DNA from: Rhynchonema sp. JSB1_4
Lineage: Eukaryota; Nematoda; Chromadorea; Monhysterida; Xyalidae
Direction of reading: 5' to 3'
DNA length: 64,000 bases
NCBI GenBank assembly: GCA_030248065.1
Contig: JASAMV010006079.1
Coordinates: 161,608 to 225,607, forward strand
The position numbers and the translations under genes are program-made. How positions within the stretch are numbered: position 1 is the stretch's first letter; each line of letters begins with the position of its first letter. The notes below the pieces were generated by a model that ran no database searches, was not told the origin of the DNA, and saw only the letters and a program-made list of their open reading frames with translations. Shown piece after piece: positions 36,148 through 48,948 of the stretch.

Positions 36148-38933
36148 TCATATATCCGATCCGGAAAAGCTGCCATTCAAATTTCTGGCAGCGACGCTCC
36201 GATTTCGTGCTCTCGGTATGGTGCCAGGTGCGGTCGATGCACCTTCAGTGGCGAAACGAGGTCGTTCGGTGGTGTTCGATTGGTACATCCACCACGATTC
36301 GGGTCGATGTTGAATGCCTTCATTTCTGCGATGGCAAAATGGAGATAAACACATACAGAGGGGTATGTGGCTTTTGGCATATATACGAGTTGTTGTCACG
36401 TGTGCACATGCAGAAGACAAAGAAACAACCGCACAACATGCATGTGGTCATTGTTTCGTGTTGGTCAGTGCATAGTAACTTACTGCTTGATCTTGTTCCA
36501 GCAGACAAGCAATGTTAGCAGCAGTGCTATCACGAGCACTGCCATCAACACTGACAATACCATTAGAATCAGTGGCAAATCTGAAAATGCATTTGGAACG
36601 TTACTTGACGCTTGTGGGGCAAAATGAAGAAATACACCGACTGTCAGTGCATGTTGGACCACGGTACATCCACGTGCAGCTGCAAAACGTGAACAATTAG
36701 ATTAAATGTTGAACAACGAGGATGAAGGTTTCGAAAAACTTACTCGCAAGAAAAATGATTCCCTCGCGGTGTGCAGTCTCCATTGTGTTCACATGGATTA
36801 TTAGCGCAAATAGTGCTCGGGATACCTGAACAATGGAAAAAGTGTCCTTAAAATTATGCTCTTTGTTCGATGCCAACTCACAGAACACGACTCACATGAA
36901 ACATTATCGAACACATAACCGTCTTCACAGAGACAGTTATATGTGCCGATGATGTTGGCGCATCTACCTTTGTTACCACAGATCGTGCCATTGCGAGCGC
37001 ACTCGTCCACATCTGAAAGGCAAGGCCGAACACAATTCTGCAGGCTCAAGGTGGTGGACACGTTTTCGGTTTCAGTAATGGCACATAACTTTCCAGGCAT
37101 GTGAATGAACACACAGTCCGCCAAACAATGACAAAAATGTCGTAGACTCCGGCGACACTGTCCGAAGTCTGTGCTTACCGGCACAATCCTGAATTATTCC
37201 ATCATTCCTGACCACATCCTTCTGCGAATCGAAGCCTTTCGAACATCGACACATGTATTTGAGATCGATGCCATTGTGTGACTGTTTGATGTTCTCGCAC
37301 TCTGTCCATGGCAGACACAAACCGTCCAAAGCACAATAGTTGTCTATTAACGGTGTGGTCTCCATCTGAGGAAGTCAATTTTGAGATTATTCGTCGAGTG
37401 TGTTAGTTGTGCCAAATGTTTGAAACACAACGTACGGTACCTGCAATGTGGCATTGGTGGCCCTTCCAAAGCATTGATGAGCACATCCATCCAAATAAGC
37501 CTGTAGTTTCTGTTGAATGTCCTTTGGGTTCAATTGTTGCTCCGATACCACGACCACTCGTGCTATGACCGATCCCTTTGAGAATGTGTATATCTGCGGT
37601 ATTGTCCCGGCTGGCAGAATTTTGTTCAGCTGAAAATTAACTATGCAGTGCTTAGGCTTTAGAATTCGTCTCGAAGTTATGAAAAATCACCTCCTTCAGA
37701 ATGTCCTCCTGTAGCTGAGCATAATTAACTGTTGCTGGATTATTCAACGCTTCGGTGTACTGTAGTTCGGGCAGCGTTATGTTGAGTTGCACAAATGAAC
37801 CAGCTTGAAATCATTCATGGTTTGATTGAACTATTGTTGAATTGAAACGTCACAGCCGCACATTCATACCTAGCACACATCCAGTGGCAGTGTCTACAAA
37901 TCCAACCGGACACGAGCACGTGTACGAACCGTACGTGTTGACGCAAGAATACACGTCGCCTTGTGGGCACTTGTCGGGGCGCGAGGCGTTGGCAGCCGGC
38001 AGATTGCACTCGTTGATGTCTGCATTTGGAATTTGAAACATTTTGCGGGGAATGGTTTGACGCTTCGCAACTGAATGTCACCTTTTGTGCACGTCTTTCC
38101 TTCGAATCCATCTGTACAGTTGCACTTGAAATTGGGTGGCGACAGGGAACACGTGCCATTGTTGTCACATGGGTCTGGGTCGCAGTACGCTGAAACATCG
38201 AAGTTAGTACTCTCGTGACCGTAGTAGATGGTGGGACAGCAGGCATTATGCAAACATACTGATACACTCGGTGCCTGATTCATCAAGGAGAGCGTCTTCG
38301 TCGCAAGTGCACGCAAACGTCAACGTCGTGCTGTTTACAATTGATGTTTCATTGTTGAGCGTTGAATTGCAAGCAATCGCATTTACACATGGGTTTGGCA
38401 AGCATGGGTCTGCGGCGTTGTTAATTTTCATATGCAAGCAAGTAGCAAAAAACTCATAAATATAATATAATCATAACAGCGCTAGTACCTCTGCAAACAC
38501 CGTCATCATAATAGAACCCATCATCGCACGCACACACTACCGTGCAGTTAGTCTGAGCCCGACAAGTGCTGTTGCCTTGACAGGTCGTCACGTCACAGGG
38601 ATCTGTCGGGTGATGTTTCATTTGTGGAGAAAAGACGTTGCACTGAAATACACATATGGCAAGTGAGATACACGTGCTCACCACAACATTTATGCGGGTT
38701 ATCGCCGTACACACAAGTGCACGCTGCAGGATCACTGATGTTTTGCAGTTGTGCCGGCACGCAGTGATCTGGAACAACATGGGTTGGTTACAATGTGAAA
38801 CTTGATTACTTGTTCCATCAACTAATCAACAAGGAAAACACACATAACTAATCAACGTCAAAGTGTTACCTTTCTTATCCTCTGTGCCACAGAGGCCAAC
38901 CATAATTGTCAGAAATATGATTGCTAAAATCAT
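36148..38933 (-). CDS. EGF-SEA-EGF single-pass membrane protein
   Basis: Fourteen exons, all phases closing, give 557 residues: 38933-38870, 38768-38682, 38602-38489, 38409-38260, 38189-38082, 38019-37870, 37803-37691, 37629-37441, 37365-37179, 37012-36896, 36825-36744, 36679-36642, 36580-36484, 36325-36148. Order: signal peptide (MILAIIFLTIMVGLCG), a short cysteine segment, four EGF-like modules (one calcium-binding type, DINECNL), a SEA-like domain (about residues 245-345, containing a LNKILPAGTIPQIYTFSKGS block), an EGF-like spacer, a calcium-binding EGF (DVDECARNGTICGNKGRC), a last EGF (CANNPCEHNGDC), a membrane helix (LILMVLSVLMAVLVIALLL) and a 60-residue tail ending FSGSDI. The plan recalls the MUP-4/MUA-3 hemidesmosome receptors of nematodes, but is far smaller. 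An adhesion role is inferred. Confidence 0.82.
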
Positions 38934-41314
38934 GATGCGGCTAACGCAATGTCTGAAACTTGCATATCGTTCACCAAACTGTTTTGTGTGCAGTGCAACG
39001 TTTTGTGACTGACACACACGCAACGTCTTGACAATTTTCAACGATTCTTGCTGCCATTAAAATGAGTCATGAAGAGCAATGATTTTTATGCAGCCGATAT
39101 TGGTATACGCTGCTAAGATAGCTGCGTTGTTGTGCTCTCCTCAGCACATCGGTATAAACAGCACACTGTGAGTGTGCCCGCGTACCGACTTTCGGTTTGA
39201 GACCCAACTCAAACCAAAAAAACGTGCACACACCGACGCTTTGCGTTGTGCTCACTGCTCCATCTGTTGCATTGGGGCTGGCAGTCGTTGTGCTGTTTGA
39301 TGCTGGTGAATGGATAAGGTAAGGTCTATATTCAATCAGTAGGATTATCAAATCGTTACTGGCATAATGAAACATCACCAACACTCACTGTCGGTGCTGT
39401 TGCCAATCGATGGCTCCGTGGTTGCATTCGATTGTTGACCGTCCAATGTGATACTCGCATGAATGCTCACTATCGTGTCACTCAGCACAAAACCACCTGC
39501 GTTGACATCATGTAAAAAAGACGATGTTTTGATGACAAGACCCTCCCGTTTCACTCAAAACCGGGCAATGAAGGCCAATGAGCCAAGCCTAATGTTTGAG
39601 ATCATCCGATATCAGTGACTGTTAGACTTTAGTTGCTGATAAGCAACGACTCAGGAGAGTAGAGTTGGTTCGTTCCAAATTGTTTATCAAATTCATCCTC
39701 AACCACAACCAACCAAAGACCAAGGTCACAAATGCGAGTGCACTCCGGTCAGATATGCGTGTCATTTTGTCGATGCTGCTCGCTCTGGGTCTGATCCTGA
39801 TCCGATCACACGTCGTCATGTTTGAGTGTGAAATGCAACACTTGACCGTTTTATCTTAGACGCCGTTTATGACCACTTTCCGCTGGTTAGAATGCTTCAC
39901 AGTGCTTGTTTTCACACGCCCACAAAATGTATAGTAAAATGTGGGATACAAAAAGATACTGTACAACAGCATAAGCTCAGCAGGCACTCTCTGCTTCCAT
40001 GCGTCCTCCCGTGCTAAACTATAATTCTTTTGTTGAACGCTTTTGCTATAGAGCTGTAAAATCGGCTTTATGACTGTTCATTTGCATAAATCTATTGTAT
40101 TCCCTCTTGCTGCTCGGTCGACACAGCTGAGACATCGCCCTCGTTTTGGCTAACGTTGCTTGATGGCACGAACTAAAATGTGAGCATTTTTTATGCATGT
40201 GCACATGCAGCTTACCAACCAGCCATACAAATTATTGTGCATTACTTTGATGTTTGTCTGGTTTTGTTGGCACTTCATTGGCTGACCCAAACCCAAGACT
40301 CCCCATGGGGCCAGTACTTTCGCTGGGATTTCTTGTTATACAGCTCAGAAGCCGCCGAAACATTTCGTAATTACAGCATAAACTGTCTGTAAGTGCGAGG
40401 TGACAGAATTATATAAGGTATACGATCGTAATCAATAAGATAAATGCGACAATAACACAACTCACACTAACATGCAGCTCAGATCACAGAGGACAATTTC
40501 GGAGATCCCACACGGAGATTAGCGAAAAATGGCGGTGAGATCAATTTCTTAAAAATAACGTTGCTTTGCTAAATCGAATGTTACCTATCTGTGTGTCTGC
40601 AAGAATGCAACAAAAGCAAGAACTGGAGCGATGTCGCCAAGCTTGTTGTTTGCGGAATGTACATTTGATGCAAAAGACGCGAAGCAAAAATTCGAACGAA
40701 ATTGTGTTAATTATTATCCATTCACCTGGATGCACTTCTCACAGAAAAAAGTGCGAAAGTTTGGGTATGATTTGCATGATAAAATCTTCAGACAGCAAGC
40801 AAGTGCGCGTGGCAACTGCACATGCGTCGTTTTGTGTGTATGTTACTGACACGAACACGCGTGCACTTTTATCTGCTTGTAGCGGTGACGCTACGTGATT
40901 TAGAGTGCAGCTGTCGGCTGCTAGAGATCGTAATCTCCGTGACAGATAAAATCGGATAATCACACAAATGAACGGGATCCAGTTCATGTTCTCATATTTA
41001 ACTTCTGTTCGGAATGAGACCTGAACTTCGAATGAACGGTCAGATTGCACCTTCAAAAAAATCATTACTGCCCTGTCTTGTACTGTCAGTTTACTGTGAT
41101 TGACACAAGCACGTCAACGTACGGTCAACTTTTTACAAAGGTTGAGGGCTAAAATCAAGCTTGATGCAACAGACAAGCAGCCGAGATCTTTATCTCGGTC
41201 AGCCAGACTTGGAATCACGTTTACGATTCTATAAAAGGGCATGGATTTACGATCAACATGGAATCGTCGTTGTTGTATCAGACTCTTCCACTCGACTCAA
41301 TCACGTGAAACATC
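38934..41314. other. Intergenic region with possible stray exons
   Basis: On the minus strand 39494-39390 (acceptor CGCAG, donor GTGAGT) reads GFVLSDTIVSIHASITLDGQ, and 39315-39245 reads SNSTTTASPNATDGAVSTTQ. Both look like Thr/Ser-rich exons but I cannot join them to a gene; they could be upstream exons of the EGF-SEA gene. I see nothing else coding to the left edge of the second palindrome. Confidence 0.35.
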
Positions 41315-43442
41315 ATGAAGATTGTGCTCGTGCTGCTTGTGGCCGCGGTGAGTTACAGTAACGAGTGTTAGGATTTTGCTGGATCCTTCTGGTGGAACGC
41401 ATGCCACATCAAGTCTCTCAATTATGCAGAAGTTTAGCGTCACATTAGTGCAATGATTACCTAATGCTGATGTTGTTGTCTCCCTTGCAGCAGCTGCCAT
41501 GTGCGTTGTGCGTTCCGATTGACAACGGTTTGGTAGGTGAACCAGAGATCAGTTGCGGTCCGGAATCGATCATGATCAGTTTCAACACTGCGAAGACCTT
41601 TATAGGTGAGCGGCACCGTTGTGATTGTGAATGTAGTTATTTTGGATCAGAGGTTGTTCAGATTTCGGCTTTGACCTGATACAAGAACCGGAAAAGTTCA
41701 AATAAAGTACTAGACATATCGACGGGTTAACTGCAACAACCTTTGTGCTTCAGGCAAATTGTACGTGAAGAACCTGTTCGATCAGGGTGCACCGTGTGTT
41801 GTGCAGGGCGACGGACGACAGAGCGGGGCCACAATCGAACTCAGATTCACGGACTGCGGCGTGAAACGGGAACGATCGGTTAGACATGGAGGACTGGGGT
41901 TGGGCTGGAGTTTTAGGCAGTCTGGTCAATTAATACGCAACTTGAAGGCATTTCATTGGCCAATTCCAATTTCAGATCAATCCAAACGGCGTGAACGTAT
42001 GGGTTACGGTAATCCTGTCGTTCCATCCAACGTTCCTCACCAAAATCGATCGTGCCATCAGAGCCAGGTTGGTGGGCAAGGGTGGTGAACTGGGTTATGG
42101 AATGATTACAATTACCTATACGGTTCGTCTTGGTCGTATTACATTTTGGAAGAAGCTATCCTGCATGAGAAATATAGTTTTGAAATACCCCACCCCAAAA
42201 CCATCAAGTAGTGATGCGCCCAAGACCGTTTCGATGAGCACGTGACCGTGTGTTGCAGCTGTTTCTACATGGAGGCCGACAAGACGGTGAGCACCGAGTT
42301 GGAAGTGAGCGAACTGACGACGTCCCTGGCCACCTTCAATGTGCCCATGCCCGTGTGCAGGTGTGTTGAAACATCAGCTTGTCACAAGCTTGTGACACCT
42401 GGTACAGGGTGAACAAATGTTGCATTTGCAGCTACATTATTCGCGACGGTGCAGAGCTCGAGGACGACCCGGTGGCATTCGCCACTGTTGGACAGGCCGT
42501 CTACCATCATTGGGTGTGCAACTCGGATTACCGTAAGCCGTTGTTGTTGTTGTCGTTGATGTTGTTGTTGTTGTTGGTGTTGTTGGTGTTGGTGTTGTTG
42601 TTGTTGTGCGCATTGCCTGGTGATGTTTCAGCGGACACATTCTGTTCGTGGCCGTACGATTGCAAGGTGGACGACGGACAAGGCAACATTGTGCAATTGC
42701 TCGATCAGGACGGTTGTGGCATCGACAAACATTTGTTGGACCACCCCGAATACCCGGCCGATCTCTGGGCCAGGTTTGTCAATCACACTGTCACTATAAA
42801 CATTGTAATCATGCAATCTGCTGTGGCATCTGTAATGTCATTGAACAGCATGATGTTTCAGGAAAGAGTCTCACGTGTTCAAGTACGCCGACAAAGCGCA
42901 ACTGTACTTCAACTGTCAGATGAAAGTGCTGATCAAGGAGCCCGGACAGGATTGCCCTGTGAGTCAACAACAAGCCTGACATACCATACATAGCTAGTGC
43001 AACATCACTACATGTAGTAATGTTTCAATTGTTGCAGCGGCCGGTGTGCGGCGGTCGACGTAACAAACGATCAACGTCGCTGTCCGATCTGGAAGGTGCC
43101 GTCACGGACGTGTCCACCCGCGCCATCATGGTCGCCGACATTGATCTGACCGAGCAGGATCTGCCCGCCAACCTCTTCCATCACTCAAGGTACGCACGAC
43201 AACTATCAACTGATGTTTCACACTTTATGTCATCGTGTACATTTGTGAATCAATATACAACTGATGTTTCACACACCTACAGACATCACTCGATCCAATC
43301 CATCGACCGAGCCCCCACCACCACCGATTCCATGTGTCTGAGTGCGGGCGGCATTGGCGCGGTCGTTGCGCTTGCGGCCACATTGTTGGTCGCCACGGTT
43401 GCCCTCTTGGTCGCACTACTGACGCGACGATCAAACAAATAA
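41315..43442 (+). CDS. Cuticlin-like ZP-domain membrane protein, copy A
   Basis: Cuticlins are ZP-domain proteins of the nematode cuticle. Ten exons: 41315-41347, 41491-41605, 41754-41878, 41976-42067, 42259-42360, 42432-42532, 42632-42773, 42862-42958, 43038-43189, 43283-43442; 372 residues, phases closing. Order: short signal peptide (MKIVLVLLVAA); ZP domain with GKLYVKNLFDQGAPC, YIIRDGAELED, PDTFCSWPYDCKVDD, HVFKYADKAQLYFNCQMKVL and KEPGQDCPRPVC; a furin-type cleavage site RNKR (residues 277-280); a hydrophobic helix near the end (VVALAATLLVATVALLVALL); and tail TRRSNK. After cleavage the ZP part would be released to polymerise in cuticle. The sixth intron holds a (TTG)n run. The ATG overlaps a TGAAACATCA motif. 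Confidence 0.92.
42537..42606 (+). repeat. (TTG)n microsatellite in cuticlin A intron 6
   Basis: Imperfect TTG repeats over about 70 bp. The mirrored tract in copy B (46090-46200) is about 40 bp longer. Confidence 0.9.
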
Positions 43443-43838
43443 TAAGGACATGCCGATTGATCGGAAATGAATAGTTGTTAATTGACTTTCCGAAATCGAC
43501 TATTATTATACTTAACCTTTTTCATTCGGTCAGGCGCATTTAGTTCAATCGGCACTAACTTATCTAGTCTTTTCGTTTTCTTCTATCTTCTGTTCTCAAT
43601 GTCAAATTTTCTTGCCACGAAATTTGACCATTGTGTGTTTGTATTCGAACTAATTATGTGCCTTTGGCAACAGGGCGGGATTGAGCGCACTTTGCTGTTC
43701 TGTGACAGTTTTCTTGAATCCGGCCCTGATGTCACCCAACCATTGTGCATTAATGTGGTCAACTTGCAATATTGTGGCTTGTCATTGACACGTGTTTGAC
43801 AAAATAAAACACAAAACGATTTTACAGCTAATCTGTTG

Positions 43839-44862
43839 ATTGTCGCATAAAGCAAAATTTGGTTGAAATTAACTGCACCACGCAAAGAACTGCAAACACA
43901 GGCGAGACGGTGATTACCTCCCAACAATTAAGAGAGTGGCTTCCTCCACAATTGACGCTTTTCTCAACAAAAAGCTGGCACACAACAAATGTGACATCAT
44001 TCGACGAACGGTCGTTTCATGCCGTTTAATTCGAGTTTATTTCGGGTCAGTACACCTATATATATGTACATGTAGGTAAATGGTCGGGCCCGGACCCCGG
44101 ATACCACCAAAGTAGCTAAAAATTCAGGATCCCATGGTTTGGTCTATTTCGGTGCGATGCTCCATGTGAACACTTCTCAGCCCCCTATTTGTTCAACAGA
44201 TAAGAACATAAGAAAACACTCTACTTCGGCACAATGGTAGTCTAAGTTGGCATGTCCACTTCAGGGTGCACAGAACCAGTCCTTACAGCAGATCAACCAA
44301 CTTCTCCAAAGTCAGGCGCAAACGATGATTTTTATGTGCAACGAGGTGGTCTGCCTGATGGCCCACATGCTCGAAAGAGCAACCGCGGGACGACAATTTC
44401 GGCCATCATGTGAGGCAGTTCACCGAAACGAGATTTTGCTTGTGCACGTTCACTGGATTAAACGTATACATGCATTGATCCCCCTCTCTGTCCGCAGCAA
44501 AAATGCTTTTCAAAGGACAAGGTCTGTGTCAATCGCACTGTTCTCTTGCGCCCGTATTATACATCTTGATTCTTCACAGACCTTTTGATGCTCAAAATTC
44601 TGCGACACGTGCAGTGTGCCTTTGGACTCTGCTTTTTACATTTTTTCTTCTTTTTTCATACTCAAACTTTAGGTTTCTTCAGGCAATGTTCTATGATTAA
44701 CCTTCTACAACACGTGCCATGTAGTCTGTTTTAGGACTTGTAGTCTTTCAAACAGCTATAGCTTTGACCACACGCGTTTCTTTGGAGGCAAATTTGCCAG
44801 AGACATTCTGTGTGCTTCGTGTCTTTCAAACAAATTATTCTTTAGAACAATCAAGCCGATCA
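43839..44862. other. Spacer of the cuticlin palindrome
   Basis: About 1 kb of unpaired sequence between the two tail-to-tail genes. On the plus strand an exon-like segment after a TTCAG acceptor (44265-44410) reads GAQNQSLQQINQLLQSQAQT and on; it could be an orphan exon. Nothing else is recognised. Confidence 0.5.
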
Positions 44863-45247
44863 GCTGTAAAATCTTTTTGTGTTTTATTTTGTCCGCAACA
44901 AACAACGTGTCAATGACAATATTGCAAACTGAGCACGAGGTAATGCACAATGGAGGGTGACATCAGGGCCGGATACCAGAAAACTGTCACAAAGCAAAGT
45001 ACGCTCAATCCGGCCCTGTTGCCAAAGGCACATAATTAGTTCGAATGCAAACACACAATGGTCAAATTTCGTGGCAAGAAAATTTGACATTGAGAACAGA
45101 AGATAGAAGAAAACGAAAAGACTAGATAAGTTAGTGCCGATTGAACTAAATGCGCCTGATCGAATGGAAAAAGGTTAAGTATAATAATAGTCGATTTCGG
45201 AAAGTCAATTAACAACTATTGATTTCCGATGAATCGGCATGTCCTTA

Positions 45248-46143
45248 TTATTTGTTTGATCGTCGCGTCAGTAGTGCGACCAAGAGGGCAACCGTGGCGA
45301 CCAACAATGTGGCCGCAAGCGCAACGACCGCGCCAACGCCGCCCGCACTCAGACACATGGAATCGGTGGTGGTGGGGGCTCGGTCGATGGATTGGATCGA
45401 GTGATGTCTGTAGGTGTATGAAACATCAGTTGTACATATATTGATTCACAAATGTACACGATGACATAAAGTGTGAAACATCAGTTGATAGTTGTCGTGC
45501 GTACCTTGAGTGATGGAAGAGGTTGGCGGGCAGATCCTGCTCGGTCAGATCAATGTCGGCGACCATGATGGCGCGGGTGGACACGTCCGTGACGGCACCT
45601 TCCAGATCGGACAGCGACGTTGATCGTTTGTTACGTCGACCGCCGCACACCGGCCGCTGCAACAATTGAAACATTACTACATGTAGTGATGTTGCACTAG
45701 CTATGTATGGTATGTCAGGCTTGTTGTTGACTCACAGGGCAATCCTGTCCGGGCTCCTTGATCAGCACTTTCATCTGACAGTTGAAGTACAGTTGCGCTT
45801 TGTCGGCGTACTTGAACACGTGAGACTCTTTCCTGAAACATCATGCTGTTCAATGACATTACAGGTGCCACAGCAGATTGCATGATTACAATGTTTACAG
45901 TGATAATGTGATTGACAAACCTGGCCCAGAGATCGGCCGGGTATTCGGGGTGGTCCAACAAATGTTTGTCGATGCCACAACCGTCCTGATCGAGCAATTG
46001 CACAATGTTGCCTTGTCCGTCGTCCACCTTGCAATCGTACGGCCACGAACAGAATGTGTCCGCTGAAACATCACCAGGCAATGCACACAACACCAACAAC
46101 AACAACAACACCAACAACACCAACAACAACAACAACATCAACG

Positions 46144-46200
<57 letters not shown>

Positions 46201-47923
46201 ACTAACGGTAGTCCGAGTCGCACACCCAATGGTGGTAGACGGCCTGTCCAACAGTGGCGAATGCCACCGGGTCGTCCTCGAGCTCCTCACCGTCGCGAAT
46301 GATGTAGCTGCAAATGCAACATTTGGCTCACCCTGTACCAGGTGTTACAAGCTTGTGACAAGCTGATGTTTCAACACACCTGCACACGGGCATGGGCACA
46401 TTGAAGGTGGCCAGGGACGTCGTCAGTTCGCTCACCTCCAACTCGGTGCTCACCGTCTTGTCGGCCTCCATGTAGAAACAGCTGCAACATTTATTGGTTC
46501 ATACACATTTGGGCTAATTGTTCAGGCGTCAAACCCAAGTCGTCAACTCAAGCAGTGGGAATGAGCGCGGGCATATGCATAACCTTAGGGGTGAGCTGAC
46601 AACCAGAGTTGACGATCTGAATTGACCACAGTTTTTACAATACACGTATAAGCCTCCAGATTTGCTCATCGGTACGGCCTTGGTCTATCCAGAATGTATG
46701 TATGTAGGTACCTGCCTATTGTTTGACAGCAAATGCACAAAAGTTGTTATTCTTCCAAAAGTAGTGTCACCGAGGCCAAACGATCACAATCCAATCATCC
46801 AACCACCCCCATGCCACCAACCTGGCTCTGAGCGCACGATCGATTTTGGTGAGGAACGTTGGATGGAAGGACATGATTACCGTAACCCATACGTTCACGC
46901 CGTTCGGATTGATCTGAAATTGGAATTGACACCAATGATTTTGTCAATCAGATGGTATTCAAAGTTAGTTGATAGAACTCTCAAAATCCCGATCACAGTC
47001 CTCCATGTCTAACCGATCGTTCCCGTTTCACGCCGCAGTCCGTGAATCTGAGTTCGATTGTGGCCCCGCTCTGTCGTCCGTCGCCCTGCACCACACACGG
47101 TGCACCCTGATCGAACAGGTTCTTCACGTACAACTTGCCTGAAGCACAAAGCTCGTTCACTGATTTGAATTCAAATCAAAACAACACTCCGGATCAAAAA
47201 TTGTCAGCACTAAGTAGGGCTGGTGTGTTCAACTTATTCGTGTGGAACATCGGCAAATCACTGCTATGGTGCACTGATGTTTCACAACAGTGCAAAAGAT
47301 TGAAGCAACTCCATAGTCACAGTATAACGTGGTTGGCAAGGGAAGTGCCCATGAAAACACCCACTCACCTTCCCAGCTATTCTGAGTGTTGAAACTGATG
47401 GTGATCGATTCCGGGCCGCAACTGATCTCTGGTTCGCCCACCAAACCGTTGTTGATCGGAATGCACAACACACATGGCAGCTGCAACGGAAACAACAAAC
47501 ATTTGAATCAATGATTGTCTTTGGCTTATGCGTCATTGGCACATATATAGTCTTTCATTTTATTCTCGGTCCAAGTAAAGTATACAGCAAATGTTTCATC
47601 GCAACAGCAGCCATCAAGTAACACACATGTCTTGAGTTGAGCCACGTTGTCGATTTGTTGGTTATCATCTACGACGATGACTGCTGTGTTTTCAAGGCGT
47701 TGAAACATTTTCTGTATACCGCCTCTGGACTGTTATAAAACGGAAAGACTATACATACCTATCGAAAGGTAGGTATATGTATGATGCAAGGCCATGCACA
47801 ACCTGAGAGCAGACTTGGGCCAAGAGTATACTGTATTCTGCCTACAACCGACTGAACAATATTCAAACGTGCTGGGTTACTGTAACTCACAACGGCCACG
47901 AGCAGCACGAGCACGAGCTTCAT
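45248..47923 (-). CDS. Cuticlin-like ZP-domain membrane protein, copy B
   Basis: Inverted paralogue of copy A with the same ten-exon layout, from the ATG at 47923 to the TAA at 45250-45248. Exon 1 is 47923-47891, exon 2 starts at 47480. The differences I can read are few: signal MKLVLVLLVAV; LPCVLCIPINN against QLPCALCVPIDN; FNTQNSWEGK against FNTAKTFIGK; VIMSFHP against VILSFHP; RALRAR against RAIRAR; RDGEELE against RDGAELE; and CDSDY against CNSDY. The ZP cysteines, the RNKR site and the hydrophobic C-terminus are kept, so both copies should make functional protein. The genes are tail to tail with 1.8 kb between stops. Confidence 0.9.
46088..46200 (-). repeat. Expanded (CAA)n microsatellite in cuticlin B intron 6
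   Basis: CAACAACAAC repeats with ACC and GAC interruptions over about 110 bp; longer than the mirror tract at 42537-42606. Confidence 0.9.
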
Positions 47924-48103
47924 GATGTTTCACGTGATTGAGTCGAGTGGAGGAGTGGGATGCAACAACGACGAATGACTGTTGGTCGTAAATCCATGCC
48001 CTTTTATAGAATCGTAAACCGTGTCGACTTCCTGATTTCAAGTCTGGTCGGCTGACGGAGATAAACATCTCAGCAGCTAGTCTGTTACATCAAGCTTGAT
48101 TTG

Positions 48104-48948
48104 TTCGCCCTCAAGCCATGTTATTTGTAAAAAGTTAACATCGTCATGTCCTGATGATAGAGCGCTCATGTGTTTTTGCTGCACATTAAATTTGAAAAAT
48201 AGTGCAAAGTGCGTGGTTGCTTTCAATAAAAATTCATGTTTTTAAAAAACGAATCACATACTGCACAGCACACAAACACCCCAGTCAGCGCAGATGTGCG
48301 TGCACGCGTAGATTAGGATCTCCGTGGGGGATTGCATCAGGGAAGATCGTGGACAGACACACACGCAGCATATGCGTTCGGAGCATTCATCATGTTTTTG
48401 GCCACGACGACAAGACTAACCGTCGTCATTACATGCTTATATTTGTTCAGATTTGTCAAAAATGGACGTGCATGCTCTGCTACATGGAGATAGTATCTCA
48501 TTTTGGGAAGTTTATCAACTTTATGTGCGTGAAAAAGCTGAATATTCAGATTATATTAATGTTTGTTACCCAGCGACCAGACGCTCCACAGCTGTAGATT
48601 TTTACACATTTCATGGGCTTCGGCTGAAAGCCTGTTCTAAGCGTGATGATAAGTTTTCAAAACAAACTTGCTTTTGGATAAAACTTAGAATGCTTGAACA
48701 TGCTTGAAGTGCTGTGCAACTTGGTCGATCACGGTGACGAATGCCATGCGCATATGACACTCATTGCAGATGTCATGAATGACGTTTTTCATTTTGCAAA
48801 ATATGTGTACAGTATCGTTTCAACATGGACTGGATCGCGATTTGACGGAACACACACATTAGAACACCATGAAAGGGAGAAAAACAGAACCCGGCGAAAA
48901 AACCATACATTATGAAATAAAACGCAATCATCACAAATATACATTTTC
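48104..48948. other. Intergenic region, no gene recognised
   Basis: The plus-strand frame 48453-48707 has no similarity I recognise and no supporting exon structure. The region separates the palindrome from the 3' end of PLA2G15. Confidence 0.4.

Larger units (their letters stand above)
41156..43838. repeat. Left arm of the cuticlin palindrome
   Basis: It mirrors 44863-48103. The outer ends share ATCAAGCTTGATGCAACAGA against the inverse of CTGTTACATCAAGCTTGAT; the inner ends share TTTTACAGCT and its complement AGCTGTAAAA. Identity is very high over exons and lower in some introns. Confidence 0.9.
44863..48103. repeat. Right arm of the cuticlin palindrome
   Basis: Reverse complement of 41156-43838, but about 560 bp longer because of extra intron sequence, mainly at 46500-46800 (next to the exon encoding CFYMEADK) and 47480-47890 (the first intron). 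Confidence 0.9.

Noticed and set aside
39755..39859. Plus-strand signal-peptide-like frame MRVILSMLLALGLIL
   Set aside because: Only about 35 codons, no downstream exon could be joined, and a minus-strand frame overlaps it.
46005..46302. Asn/Thr-rich plus-strand frames
   Set aside because: They translate the (CAA)n microsatellite inside cuticlin B intron 6.
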